64,000 bases of DNA from Gnetum montanum (GCA_015680685.1 MNCI01014441.1:325834-389833); one strand, 5' to 3'; positions 47,340 through 60,300 are shown, counted from the first letter of the stretch. Numbers and translations: made by a program. The notes: generated by a model from the letters alone, not told the origin.

Positions 47340-48910
47340 ACTCTCCAACCTATGGCAAGGGAGAAACATGTTACATCTAGTTAATTATTTAGTTTATTAC
47401 TCTTGCCATAGGACTACTTTAAGGCATGGATCACATGCCTTTCTAGTAATATAACAAGGAAACAATTATTTTTTAATAATATTTTCTAATAACAACTTAA
47501 AAAAATATAAGTGATAACATGGAAACATGGAACAAGTATGAACTAGGGTGGTAGTCTAAGAAATCAACAAATTTTCTTGATGTCGCACCATTCTCCAACC
47601 CTCTTAGTCTATCCTTCTTTCTTCAAGGCATGTGATCATGAGTTAATTTTAGTTTTGAATGTGGGTGTTAAACCCTAAAAAAATATTAATAATAAGCAAA
47701 GAAAATTTAGAGTATATCAAAAGCTCGACTCTGAGTAGACATCATTAAAAATATATATATGAAAAGAAAAAGCTTTCCAATTTTAGAAATTTCAGCTCAT
47801 ATGTGTAATCTTATAATTAATACTTCAAAGAAAAAAGAAGCAAAGAAAATTAATTATTAGTAGGGAGGAAGGTCTTACTTCTAATAGAATTTACATCACT
47901 TTTCAGCATCCATGTGAAAGATCTTAATACCAAAGAATTTGACATAGAGAGGTGTGACTTAATACCAATATTTGTATCAAAGTAAAAAAGTGATAGCTCT
48001 TATAGATCATCTTCACCTCATTGCTTATTATTGATCTTAAATCAAGAATCTTCACCATTAAGTAAAATCTTCATTACTAGTTTTAATCTTTGAGTTAATA
48101 CTATTCTTGTCGAATAAGAAAATATTTACCTTATAAGGTATTTATCCAACCTACTTAATACTTTTACTAGTACTAATAAACTTATATACAAGAGCTTCTA
48201 TCTTCTTTGAATTCGTTATAGCCATTTGATCATTCTTATTGTTCACATTAACTTGATTTTTTGTATTTATAATTTCATATTGTTTGTTCCTATCTTCAAC
48301 TTTAACACATTTTTTTCTTTTCTTCAAAATCTTTTTTCTTGAGAAGAAAAGGATAAACATTAAACAAATATCCTTCATGATGGTAAAAGTTGCAAGAATT
48401 AGGAAGATTATAATATATAAGTAGCTGAATATAAGTCTTTCCTCCTTTTTATAATACCAATTCCTTTTTACAATTAAGAAGGTTGATTTCAAGGAAAAAA
48501 ATATCAACAAAAACAAAAAGTTATAGAAATAAACTCCATATGCTTAATGGGACTAAGAAGATTAACAATTTCCTACTCAAATTTTTGAAAACTCAACAAA
48601 AGATTATATAACTCAACAAAACATGAAATTTTAGCATATTCTTCAAAGTGGACATTAAAATTTGGAGACTACTTACAAATGATTAACACTTCATGCTTAT
48701 GCATAAAAGATCCTATATCTATGGCATGTTGCACTATCAAAGCGTTGCCTAACTTAACAAAAAGAAAAAAAGAAGAATAATACAGCATGAAGGATTTCAA
48801 TGTTATGTTTTTTCATCACATCATTTAACTACAAAACAAAACCTTAATTACAAGGGAGGTAACCCAAAATTTGAATGAATACATATTAATGAAGTGCATT
48901 TTTCATCTAC
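47340..48910. other. AT-rich stretch without recognisable genes
   Basis: A 121-codon minus-strand ORF at 48151-48516 is Ile/Phe/Lys-rich in line with base composition and shows no motif. Nothing else is supported. Confidence 0.45.
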
Positions 48911-48913
48911 TCG

Positions 48914-48980
48914 AACATCAAAGCCTAGAGGCGACATCCGAGTATCCAACATCAAAGCCTAGAGGCAACATCGAGTATCC
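48914..48980. repeat. Short tandem duplication at the edge of the element E LTR
   Basis: Two copies of a 33-34 base unit (AACATCAAAGCCTAGAGGC start, GAGTATCC end) followed by a third partial start at 48981. The duplication abuts the inferred LTR start and blurs its exact position. Confidence 0.75.
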
Positions 48981-49850
48981 AACATCGCGGGGTATACACT
49001 GGCTTATAAATATAATGCTTGGGCTCATGATTTCCATATAGTTTTTCATAGTTTTTCAGTTAGAGTAGCAAAGATCTTGTAGTTTTCTTTTTCCAAAGTT
49101 AGCATATTTTCTGAATGTCCGCAGTAGGAGTCTAAGTATGTACGGATCTTTGTTCCAACATTAATGTACTTGAGCACAGTAGTGTGATGGGAATAAAACT
49201 GAACTCTTTTGACAATTCTTGTAGCACTAAGAATAGATTAATGTTTCCTTTAATGCACTTTACTTCAATTAATTTCTAGTTGTTAATAAATACAAGCACA
49301 ACCACTTCGAGCATACATATAGTGCTTGGTAACCCAACAATGCTGAACGTTTGGTAGTCTAGTAGTGCTATATGTGTTTAGGATGTGTCCAAGAAAGTGG
49401 AATGGGTACTTGCATTAGGCTAGCTAGGCAGTAGATGAATTAGATCTTAAATTACTTTACCTTTCATTCTTGTTGTAGGCGATTAAACTTATAAAACATA
49501 AAATAAGAAAAATCATATGCCTCACTTTGAACTAAATCATACATGAAAAATCCACCACTAGTCCAAGTGGGAAAATAGTGAACTACAATCATAACATAAC
49601 GATCTAGATGCCACAACTAGTTCCATCCATAGAATTCGATTGGATCATGTGTGAATGCTTGTGATTTGTATGGTTGGATGTAGGGGTGCCTTGTCGCTCA
49701 TCATTGGCACCATTGCCAGGGATGATGCTAGTTATCTAGATTAGTTATATCATACATGATCGTTGTAAAAGGTATTAACAATATATCTTTCAGAAAATAT
49801 TAAATCACACACACTATAAACCAACAACAATGTCTCTTCCACATGGGAAT
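48981..49850 (+). mobile_element. Element E: 5' LTR and start of an Athila-like retrotransposon, cut by element C
   Basis: 48981-49703 aligns with the element D LTR read on the opposite strand: TATA box at 49005-49012, GCAGTAGGAGTCT, CTTGGTAACCCAA, end CTCATCA. It is followed by T and the primer site TGGCACCATTGCCAGGGA (49705-49722). The internal part stops at 49850, where element C begins, so the rest of E should lie right of the window. The left LTR end is approximate. Confidence 0.75.
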
Positions 49851-51371
49851 TGTAGTGACCGAAAATGTTAGTGGCTGAAGATACCAAGAGGTTGTCAAGC
49901 AAATAGTTTTAACCCTGGATCTACACGAGGGCTGTGCTAGATACAATGGAAGCAGGGCACCCTCAACGATTTGGTTGATCACAAAGGGACTTAATTGGTA
50001 TAACTTAACCTTACGTGAATGTTGTTTAAATGTAGAATACGTGAGATGTAATTGATGATTAATAAATACAAGAATGCAAAAAATAATGTTAAATAATGAT
50101 AACAATGAAGAAATAACAAAATAAGCTAGGGTAAGGAAATGCACTATCGCAAAATTGCGGGTTCAATTCTCTTCCTTGTTTGAAGTGTGCAACAAGTTAC
50201 ACAGCGCTAAAGGCACATAGAGAGTTCCAGAATGACCAGAACACTCAAAAAAATGTGCCAACTATGCCTTTGAATGAGGACTTAAAAGCCAATAGTACAA
50301 AAAGAAATGCCAATGCAAAGAGCAAATGCCAAATGCCAAAGCGAAATGCCAACTCAAGATTGTCAACAATTGCTAAGCTTGCTAACAAAAATTTGTCAAC
50401 CACTGTCTTCAATGCAAAATGCTCATTCTTTCTAAAAAAAAGCCAACCCTTTGAGCATCATTTGTACGGGTATTTATAGGGCTAGGAGTAGGTGAGAAAT
50501 AAGGCTTGGGTGTCATGTGTCCTGGACCCATGAGATGCTGACGTGCCCTTACTCCAAAGATGTGGAAAACCAGTCATGAAATTTCCACGCTACAACCATG
50601 TTGTCAAAACTACTCATGCTGAAATCCAATGTGCTAACAATGCGAACAAGGAATGAAGCACATTGAAGTAGCATATCTACTTACTACACTATGTAGCGTA
50701 GCATGTTGGTGTAGCATAGCCACCAGTTTCAAGAAAAAAAACTTGCGTTAAAGTCACTATCTTTTTGTTGAAAGCCTTCGCGCATGCGGGGTTAACTTTT
50801 GGAGCATTTTGTCGATCTGCATTCTTTTCTATGCTACGTAGCATAGCATAGCGTAGTAGCCAATGTAACTTGCATTTCTGTTAAAACTGCGACGAGAAAA
50901 CTTTGCTTGTTTTTCCCTTGCTACGTTGTGCTACGCTATGTAGCGTAGCATAGCGTAGCACTCTGTATTGGCTGATTTCTAATTATTTCTTGCGCTAACA
51001 TTTTCCTGAAGCTTGTAGCCAGACATTTGTTTAATTTTTTGAAGGCCTGCTACACTACGTAGCATAGAATAGTATAGCAGACTTCTCCACTAGAAAACTT
51101 GCCAAACTGTTTTGTCCATCCTGAGCACTACCACTAACTCCAAGCATAGTTTCTGAATCGATTGTCAGTCGGGTGAAACACCCAAGTGGGCAGGTCGGAG
51201 AGTCCATCAGGCCTATCAGCTCTAGTGGTAGAAAAATTTCTAAACTGAATAGTCTAAACTTAGTGCATTCATTTCTTGCCAAACTATCATGAGGCTACAC
51301 TTGTGGAAATGTTTGTCTCATTTCCAAAACCCTGGTGAAGCAACAGTGCCTTGAAATTTTATGGTGTTTCA
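49851..51371 (-). repeat. 3' LTR of element C
   Basis: 1,521 bases. Palindromic words lie at 50693-50720, 50830-50870, 50921-50960 and 51048-51080; the best is TGCTACGCTA, TG, TAGCGTAGCA at 50929-50950. TATA box (reverse) at 50472-50479. The LTR end (plus 49851-49877) matches the element A LTR end near its CCGAAAATGT. Confidence 0.88.
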
Positions 51372-51439
51372 TTGGCCCCTCTTTGTCAACGTCTGGAGGA
51401 CAGACCCAAGAGATGCCAACAAAGAATATGAAACACCAC
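51361..51439 (-). other. Polypurine tract of element C inside a predicted stem-loop
   Basis: Minus strand: the tract AAAGAGGGGCCAA abuts the LTR. TGAAACACCAC on the plus strand at 51429-51439 pairs with ATGGTGTTTCA at 51361-51371 at ten of eleven positions. Inner arms around CTTTGTTGGC and GTTGACAAAG also pair. Confidence 0.75.
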
Positions 51440-52754
51440 GAAAGCCAAGATGCTAACATCACTCCTTAGTAAACGTTGAGAGGTCGCTTAGCTATGCATT
51501 GAGAGTACCAAGATAGTTATGTAGGGAAAGGGCAAAGGGTGGATCTGTGAAGGCAATTTCGAAAAGGGAAAGAAGTAGCAATGTGGTTCCTCATCGGAGT
51601 GCTTGTGAGGGAGTCAGTATACATGGGTATCTTTTCCTTTGCAAGTTCCTGACATCTCGTTGGAATGCTTAGAGATGGTCATTGTTAAATAGCTGATGTG
51701 CCATTTTTTTGAGGCATGTTTTTTTTTTAGCGTGAGCTTTTGCTCTTTTACATTTTTCTTTTGTTGCTTTGCCATTTTCATTTGCAAACAATCTTCTTGT
51801 TGTAGGATAGGTGTCTCTTTCCAAGATGAGTTTCATTACATCCACGTGGGGCTTTACCCTACCTACATATGCTTCCCATGCAACAAGTTGCATTACGTGA
51901 GTCATGGACTTTGCAGTTGAGCAAATGGAAGTGCTTTACAAGCATCAGGAAAAAATTCGTAAAAGAGGTATGAGAAAGAGAATTGCAGGTGTAAGAAACA
52001 AGGTAAAGGAGGTTAAGGGGAAGGAGAGGATGTGCACTCCAAAGTAGCCAAGCTAGTCAGGACAACCACCTTGAAGTGATGTAGCACCCTTCCACCTTGG
52101 CGAAATGCATCCCTAACCAATGTTGCTCTGGCATGTACCCTACAAACACAACAGAGAGAAAACCAAAAGAAAAAATCATCAAGTAAAATGAAGGCAAAGG
52201 GCTTTCTTGCTACGGACGCTGCTAGAACAATGGACATTGTTGCTGAGCTATTCGACGTCCAAACCAGAAAGGCTAGTAGCGGCTTTGATAGCATCAACGT
52301 GGAGGAGTTGACACCAAGGCAACTAGGAATTATAGTGATGCAAATGCTCAGGAGTCCCTGCCCAAGGCAAACATCATGCAGTTTAGCTATGAGATGGGCT
52401 ATCCAACCATTGAATGTCTTTTGGGCTTGGTTGTTGGTGAGGGCTGGAGGATAGCAACATTGTGGCTAGGCCACAATAGTGCTAAGGCTCCAGCAGCAAG
52501 CGCCAACCACTAAAGCTACTACCAAGGCAAAGGGCCATGGTAGCGGTAGCTCCGAAAGGTCAGCAAGATGTCATATGACATCTTCAAAGGATCAGCAAGA
52601 TGCTAGGGGTAGTGGCATTGCATATATTCTAGAGAGTGTTTTCTTGGCATCGTGAACTGCATTCTGGAACTGCAATGTCCCATCCCATGTCGACACTGTG
52701 CACACTCGCTCACTTGATGAGTCATGGATGCATGCTAAGGACATGCCACGAACC
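51440..52754 (-). other. 3' untranslated region of element C
   Basis: No conserved domain. Minus-strand ORF 51669-51905 is Lys/Ala-rich and has no motif. An exon-like block at 52139-52096 behind GTTGTGTTTGTAG and before GTGGAA resembles 34032-34083 in element B. Confidence 0.5.
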
Positions 52755-53210
52755 CAGTTTAAGGTCCTGCTAGACCATCTGATGTGTTGATTTAAGGTCT
52801 TAGCAGACTGTGGTGTGCTAGTTTTAGGTTCCAATAGACCGTTGTGCTTGTTTATCATCGTAGCAAATGGTTTATGTGCTAGTTTAAGGTCCTAGCAGAC
52901 CGTTGTGCTAGTTTAAGTTCCCAGCAGACTGCAGTGCTAGTTTATCGTTATAGCGAACGATGGCTATGCTAGTTTAAGGTTCTAGTAGACCACTGTACTA
53001 GTTTATCATCATAGCAGATAATGGATAGGCTAGTTTAAAGTCGTAGCGGACTGTCTATGCTAGTTTAACATCGTAGCAGAAATGCTTTGCTAATTTTCTA
53101 TCATGGTCGATAGTCTATGCTAGTTTATAGTTGTAGCAGATTTCCTTTGCCAGTTTTACGTCGTAGCAGACATTGGTTTGCCAATTTTACGTCATAGTGG
53201 ACAATTGCTT
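52755..53210 (-). repeat. Hairpin array 3 of element C (after integrase)
   Basis: About thirteen units. On the minus strand the stems vary (GGTC/GACC, AGTC/GACT, GTC/GAC and, near 52955, ATCGTT/AACGAT) while the loop stays six bases (TGCTAG, CGCTAC, CGCTAT) and the tail stays TTAAACTAGC or close. This is the clearest case of compensating stem changes. Confidence 0.88.
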
Positions 53211-53234
53211 ACCTTACTCATGCATAAGATGTAG

Positions 53235-56200
53235 TATGGCTTGAGATACGAATGATTCACAGGATTTGCAAACTCGTTGTCATCCATGTCTGCCAGCTTG
53301 AGGGCCCTATTCCCGTAGGCTTTTGTGACCATGAATGGAACTTCCGAGTTTGCTGAGAATTTTTTCACATGCTAACGAACAACCTTCAGAATGAGGTCTC
53401 CCTTTTTCACCGACCGTTGATGTGGGTTCGCATGATGCTTCTATCGTTGCCTGTTTTGATATTGCTCTATGCGACCAAGTATCTATGCATACTCCTCCTC
53501 TATTGAGTAGAGGTTGATGATCCTTGACTCATTGTTTTGGGCTTCACTCACAACATTTGGTAGGATCATTCGAAGTGATGGTACCTATAGCTCAAGAGGC
53601 AACACCGCTTCAAATCCTGTAAAAAAGACTATAAGGAGTCTTACCTGTTGCAGTCCTACATGTCGTCTTGTAAGCCCATAACACATAGAGGATTTTCTTA
53701 TGCCATCTTCTCTTGTTGTTGTTAAGCATTTTTTTGAGCAAGTTCATGATGGCTTTGTTTGTAGCTTCTGCCTGTCCGTTTTCCTATGGATAATATGGTG
53801 AGGAGAATGATTGCCTAATGCCAAGGTTGCTGCAGAAGGTTTTGGTTTTGGCACTACTAAATTGTGGGTCGTTTTCAGTCATAATCATCATGGGAAGCCC
53901 AAACCTCATCACGATGTTATATAATATAAAGTGGCAAACCTGCTGAGATGTAGTCTTCTTATGGGGAATAGCCTCCACCCACTTTGTAAAGTACTCAGTG
54001 GCGATGATGATGAAGCTATGCCATGCGGAAGACTTAGGCATGATAGGTCCTATGATGTCTAGTTCCCATCATTGGAATGGCCATGTGATTTGCGTCGGGT
54101 GCAACTCTATAGGTGAAATGTGTATGAGATTTTTGTATCATTGGTACGTATCACAAGTCTTGACTTTGGCCAAGCAATCCTGCTCCATGTGAGGCCAATA
54201 GTACCCTAGGAATTTGATTTTTTCCACCATGGCCCTAAGTGCTATGTGTCCACAACACAGTCCCTCGTGTACCTCATTAATGATCTTCTACACTTACTCC
54301 TCATTTACGCATGCCAGCAATATCCCATCAAAGGAGTGTTTGCACAAGGCGTTGTCTCCCATGAGCACATATTGTCGAGCACGCTTGCGAATCGCATCCC
54401 TCTAAGTAGATGTTAATCTGCATGGGGGCTCGCCATGTTGCAGGTAGGCTTTAATGTTGGCATACCACTCCTAGGTATCTACAGTGCTTACAGAGGCTAC
54501 GTGTACCACTTTAGTGATAGGCTCTGTACACTTGGTAATCGAAGTAGGCAAACTTGTGAACAGGTTTGGTGGCATGTTTAATGCTAGGGTGGCCAAGGCA
54601 TTTGCTACAATGTTCTCATTGTGTGGCACATGTTGAACATCTGTTGTTGCAAACTGTCTAAGAAAAATTTTTGCTAGATTGCAATAGGGCTACAAATGAG
54701 TAGCTTTGCAATCATAGACCTCAGTGATTTGATTCACAACGAGTTGTGAATCACCTCAAATCACCAGATGTTGAATTTTTAGTGCCTAGGCTACTAAGAG
54801 GCCCCTGAGGAGTCTTTCGTACTCTGCCACATTGTTCGTACAAAGGAACGTGAACTGATAAGAAAATGGCTAAATGTCCCCTGAGGAGAAAGTAATGACG
54901 GCCGCTACGCAACCACCATGCATTGTTGAGGCACCATCAAAGTGTAAAGTAGCTTCGAGATGAGATGGGATAGCGTTGATGGTGCTAATGTGCTTGTCAA
55001 GGAATTTGGGTTCTATGATTGCCCGATTATCGACGGGTGAGGTCTTGAGTTGTGTTGCTATAGCTTGACCTTTCATCGATGATTGGCTCACATAATGCAA
55101 ATCGAACTCCACTGCTATGGCTTTCCACTGGGCTATCCTGCTGCTTTCGTATAGATTGTTCGTGATAGCCTGGAGTACATTGCTTTTGCAAATGATGTTA
55201 ACTTTGCTACGAAATAGGTAATGCCTCCACTTTTTTAATGCAAACACTAGGGCGAGGCAATTTCTCTCCACCTCATTGTATTTTTCCTCGTATGCTATCA
55301 ATGCATGACTTAAGTAATACACTGGAATCTCAGAGCCATCATCTCGCTTCTAACATAACAGTGTCGTTATAGATGTGTCTGAGGTGGCAAGGTAGATGTA
55401 GAAAGGCTTATCCCTCTGCGGTGGGTAAACAGTTTGGAGATGTAAAAGCTCTTTCTTCAGCTCATCGAAGGCTTGCTGACATTGCGTTATCCATTCTAAG
55501 TTAATCCCTTTCTTTAGTAAGTGTTTCATGGGGTGTAACTTGTCAGTCAACTTTGCTATAAACCTTCTGATAAACTGTACCCTACCTTACAACCCATGTA
55601 ATTCATTAAGGTTTGTAGGGGGCGCTAGATTGGAAATGGCCTTAACTTTTTTAGGGTCCACTTGTATTCCAACCTTCGATACTACAAACCCTAACATGTG
55701 TCTGGTTCTCACCCCGAAGACACACTTTTTTGGGTTGAGGTGTAAATCATGCATCTGGCAGCATTTGAGGACTACTCTTAGATTTTTGGGATGATTAGCA
55801 GCCTCTTTAGATTTGACCACTATGTCATCTACGTAGTCATTCAGTGTTTCTAGGATGTAGTCACTAAAGATGTATGTCATGGCTCTCTGGTAGTTTGCTC
55901 CAGCGTTCTTGAGCCCAAAGGGCATCATAGTGTAACAGAAAGTACCCCATGGGGTCATGAAAGTTGTTGTTAACTAATACTCTAGGTTGATGCGAATTTG
56001 GTTGTAGTCAGAGAAATCATCCATGAAGGATAATAAAGCATGACCAGCCGTAGTGTCGATGAGTTGATCAATACTCAGCAATGGGAAGTTGTCCTTAATC
56101 GTTGCTTTGTTTAGATCCTGGAAGTCTATACAGATTCATATTCCTCCCATTTTCTTAGAAACCACAATGATGTTTGAACCTACTCTGAGTAATCAACTAC

Positions 56201-56703
56201 TCGAATGAAACCAGCCTAATATAGCTTGGTGATTTCATCACGTACGGCTAGTGCAATCTCTGGTTTAACCTTGTGAGCCTTTTACTTAACTAGTTTCATA
56301 CATGGGTCCAAGACAATGTTGTGTTGTATTAGCCTCGGATCTAAGCCCGGCATGTCATTATAGGACCACACAAATACTTTGATGTTGTCTTGCAGTATCT
56401 TGGATACATCTTTATGTGCTTGTGAATCTAGGAGGGAGCTAAGTTTCAACATTTTTATTTCCCCCCTAGATATAGTCAGAGGCGTTTCAATGAGAGGGTC
56501 CTCAGTTACATCCCAACCTCTAAATCTAAGGCTTGGACTAGATGTTGGGGCTTCTAGGGATGTTTCTAAGGATGCTACCGTGCTATTTGCAGATGGTTCC
56601 TAGTTTATTGACTATGGGTTCAGTTGTCTTGCAAGCTCGCCATGTGGAGCTATCAAGGATAAAGGTGAAGAAAGATCGTGGTGCATTGCCATTCTTGCTT
56701 GAC
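53235..56703 (-). pseudogene. pol of element C: RT, RNase H, archaeal-type RNase H, integrase
   Basis: Minus strand. An acceptor GGCAG before 56703 opens HHDLSSPLSLIAPHG, aligned with element B. Then come the RT approach (KVFVWSYNDMPGLDP near 56370), palm motifs (FCYTMMPFGLKNAGA near 55920, YVDDIVVKS near 55830), RNase H (55550-54990; YNEVERNCLALVFALKKW) and the second RNase H (54960-54570; LHFDGAST, TNNVAEYERLLRGL, GDSQLVVNQ). Integrase runs 54400-53235 with zinc region HEGLCCGH and CDTYQ, core ELDIIGP, MTENDPQF (second catalytic D reads E) and NGQAEATNK (E kept). Stops at many CAG, CAA and TGG codons, for example just before the ENGQAE stretch near 53790, make it inactive. Dual RNase H places it in the Tat lineage. 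Confidence 0.88.
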
Positions 56704-56835
56704 CTGCCACAATGAGATAAATGCCAAGTCAAGTGATACCTACTTGTAGCAACAATACATAGCAGACATTTGCAAAATAATAATGAAATATTGGCAGTTG
56801 AAATAATTGTAAACTATGATACAAAATTTGCAATC

Positions 56836-57107
56836 TACCAATTTAAGGTCGTAGCAGACCGCCTGGATGTAAAAGTACAAAACTGCTAGTTTAAGGTCTT
56901 TACGGACTACTAACTTGGTTATGTCAAAAGTATTAGTTTAAGGTCTTTGTGGACTACTAACAGGTTGTGTCTATAAAAGTAATTTGTATTAGTTTAAGGT
57001 CTTTTCAGATGACTAACGAGTTGAAATTGTGAATTAAAATTGCTAGTTTAAGATCTTTGTGGACCATTAACAAGTTATTCTTGTGAAGGAAAAGGGCTAG
57101 TTAAAAG
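56836..57107 (-). repeat. Hairpin array 2 of element C (before RT)
   Basis: About six units read on the minus strand as AGTC or GGTC stem, six-base loop (CACAAA, CGTAAA, TGCTAC), GACC or GACT stem, TTAAACTA, with long spacers. It lies between the antisense-gene TATA box (57246) and the RT acceptor (56704). Confidence 0.82.
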
Positions 57108-57245
57108 TGGATCAAGGCCTTTGGTTGGGCCCACCTAACATGATGCAAACAGTGCTACTACACTATGGCGAGAATGCTATGCTATACGAAACATCCCACA
57201 TTAATCAAGGTGAGAAAATGGCAAGTTCCTTTTCACCATATTGGC

Positions 57246-57253
57246 TATAAATA
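57246..57253 (+). promoter_or_regulatory. TATA box of the element C antisense gene
   Basis: TATAAATA in GGCTATAAATAGGGG, 135 bases upstream of the exon 1 ATG at 57388, on the plus strand and thus opposite to pol. It gives this gene its own promoter independent of the LTR. Confidence 0.72.
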
Positions 57254-57387
57254 GGGGTTTACCCCTGATAAATTCATCATTTTCACCGTAAAAGCACAGA
57301 GACCACATCTAGAGCGTAGAGTGGTTGTACTAACAAGGAATGAAGTGATTCAACGTAGCGACTAAGAAAGAATCTACAACCGAGACG

Positions 57388-60300
57388 ATGGCACCCAAGA
57401 GAGAACGCAAACACCTAGCACTTGCCAAAGTAGATGAGGTGAAGGGCACGCTGGGGTATCTTTCACAAGCACGTGTCGCAATGCGGGAGGAAACTCCATC
57501 GGCCTGGTAAGTTGCTATGCTTCTTCTATTTTTCATGCTACTGTTGTTATTTCTACTTTCTTTTTGTTTCTATTTTTTTCTTTTTTAGTTTTCATTTTGG
57601 GAACCTGCTTTCTCTATTATCGTTTTTGTTGTTATTTTGTCCATTACACCACCGTTGTTGTTGATTCGGCCACGACGGTGTACGGATGCTATGCTAAGGT
57701 TGCATGCAACGTTGCCTTGACCACCATTGCTGTGGCTGCCTTGCCATAGAGGTTTATGTGACTCTAGCGACTTAGCATGCAAAAAGTGTAGCATACAACC
57801 TTCAAGAGGATTTGGCCATGCACATGATTTGACAGTGTAACATGTGTCTATCACAACACTGTGCAAATTGTTTTATTAGGTATAAGATTTGTTGAAACGG
57901 CTACAATGTATTAAATTCTTTCTTGTTTAAAAATATGTATTTAATTTTTTGTGATTCTGCTATGCTATTGCCTTCGTGTTTCTTGTTACACTACATGCAT
58001 GGAAAGAATTATGCTACGTTGTCTGCTACTAGCTAATCTTACTACGCTACACACAAATGTCACTCAAGAATGCTATTAACATTTTCCACTATGTTGTGTA
58101 GGGTAATTCTAAGGCTAATTTTAATCGTCCTAGAAATTGTGGGGGTCCTGTGCTACCTAAGCGAACTGGTGGCCAACGTTCCTCTACCCCACGCGCATGT
58201 GGTAGTAGGAAGCCTAGTTCTGAGAAGGTGCACGGGACTTCCTACAATTTCTCCTCCAACACTTTAGTGTGATAGTTTGGTCACAATTATTGAAGGAGGT
58301 AGCAGTCGTAGTTACAGAAACTCTGCTACCTGGGGCCAACCGAGGTATTCTGAACTTCCTGACCGATGGAGCAATCGGGAGCAGGCAGGCTGAGGGATCC
58401 AGTCAGCGTCCCAAAAACTTGAGGCGTCTGGCTTGGATCTGGGAAATGCCCAAATATAATTACTACCATGTGTACAACACATTGTTCATTGCTCACCACA
58501 TGGGAACTTGTTTTTAGAACCCTCTAGGAATCGTTTATTATGCTGGCAGGTGAGTTCTGTAAATATATTCCGCTACGCTATGCAATGCATGCTACGCTAG
58601 GCCAAAATGCTAACAGTGTATTTTTGTTACCAGGTTTTTATCAACAAAGATGAACTTCACGGTGATACTGATGCCTTGGCCTTGGCACAAATGGCTCTGC
58701 GGGAGTTTTCTTCCACTGAGAATATGCGCGCAGGCATGATAGGCTAATGCGGGGGTGAATACCAAACCTATCCAACCCAATACTCCCAGTTCTATAATAG
58801 ATGCAAGGAGTTTGGTTGGTTGGATGGGGAATGGGCACCCTTCAGGCCGATCACCATCGAAGATGTGTCGGTGGATCTCCCACCATTCCCATCACCTTTT
58901 AAACCTGATAAGCTAAACTGTGAATTGCTTGCATGTTCGAGTTTTGTTCCTATGCTTATGCTATCTTTCTGTTTTGTCTAAGTTTTTTGCTCTTTTTTTA
59001 TTGTAAGCTACTACAGCGGTGAAGAAATCCCAGGAGGTGATGATGATCACCTCCAGGCATAACAAGGCTAACATTTACCTCAAGTACGGGGAGATAAATG
59101 AGACTCAACACTGGCTTTGCAACGGGGTCCCAGAATCGCTCGCCAAAAACCTTTAGGATGTTGGACTCATGGATTTATTCTTAGTCATGAACACAAGCAT
59201 CCCTGCTACTGAGATGCCTACCCTAGGTGACTCCTTTTCTGAAAAGGAAAATTGCTTCTACACACATGTGCACAGTGTGCTGGTGGTCCTTGAGATCAAT
59301 GACCAACTATTCGCAGACCTCTTCAGTGTCCCTACTAATGGTCTCCTCGTAGGAGAAAAGACTAAAAAGGAGATGAACTATCAGAAGGACATTGAGGAGT
59401 GGCTAGGGGTAGAGAAAGGGCAAAAATGGACCCTTATTGAAACGGCCAAGTTGAAAGTGGCTAAAACGATTTACCCCATCTTCCATGCCCATGCTTTCCC
59501 CAAGCTACTTTCCCAAGGAAAACTCATTGGGATTAAGCAAGCTTGGGTAATGAGGGAGGTCATGGAAGAGGGGGTCCATTACAACTAGGCCAAGCATCTC
59601 TACAAAGGTCTACAAGCTAAAATGGTCAAGCTTCATAAGAAGCCTAAGTCCTGTTTCAATGTGCATCATGCCTTCTTCATAGCTTGCTTGCGATGATTCA
59701 CGAAATTCTTGGTAATCTATGAGAATGGAGTCTGGGTGATGCAAGATTGTAATCAGACTTCCAAACCATGGATTTGCCAAGTCTTCTGGACCACCTAAGC
59801 CCAGGATCCCCCAGAGGCTATTGGGCAGTCATTTTCAATAATGACTAAGGATCAGGTAGCTCGCAACTTCCGTGGCCAGGATAGCGTGGGAGAGGCATCC
59901 CTTGCTACTATGGGTAGCATATCATAAGGGAAATGCCTCATCGCTGAGATGGTGGCCACTAAGTCGCAGCAAAAAGGTCTCATCTAGTTGAGAAGCCTCC
60001 CCGTACAGACGAAGAAGGGGGGCAGAAACTGTGGTTTAAGTTACGTAGAATACAACCTCACATTGGTAAATGCTCTTCATCTTTATGTTTGCTATTTTGT
60101 TTATTTGGTTGATGCTTGCTACGCTATACTATGCTATGTAGCATAGCATAGTGTAGCATCGGTTTTAAGTTAGTATGCCTTAGTCTAATGTGAACATGCT
60201 TTGCTACTAGAGGAAGAAGAGGAAGAGTAAGAAGGAGAAGAGGTGACAGCCCCCAAAACAGGGGCAGCTAATAAAGGTGCAGGGGGCCCAACCACAGAGG

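Noticed and set aside
48151-48516. 121-codon minus-strand ORF with hydrophobic segments
   Set aside because: Composition follows the AT-rich DNA, no motif, no partner copy.
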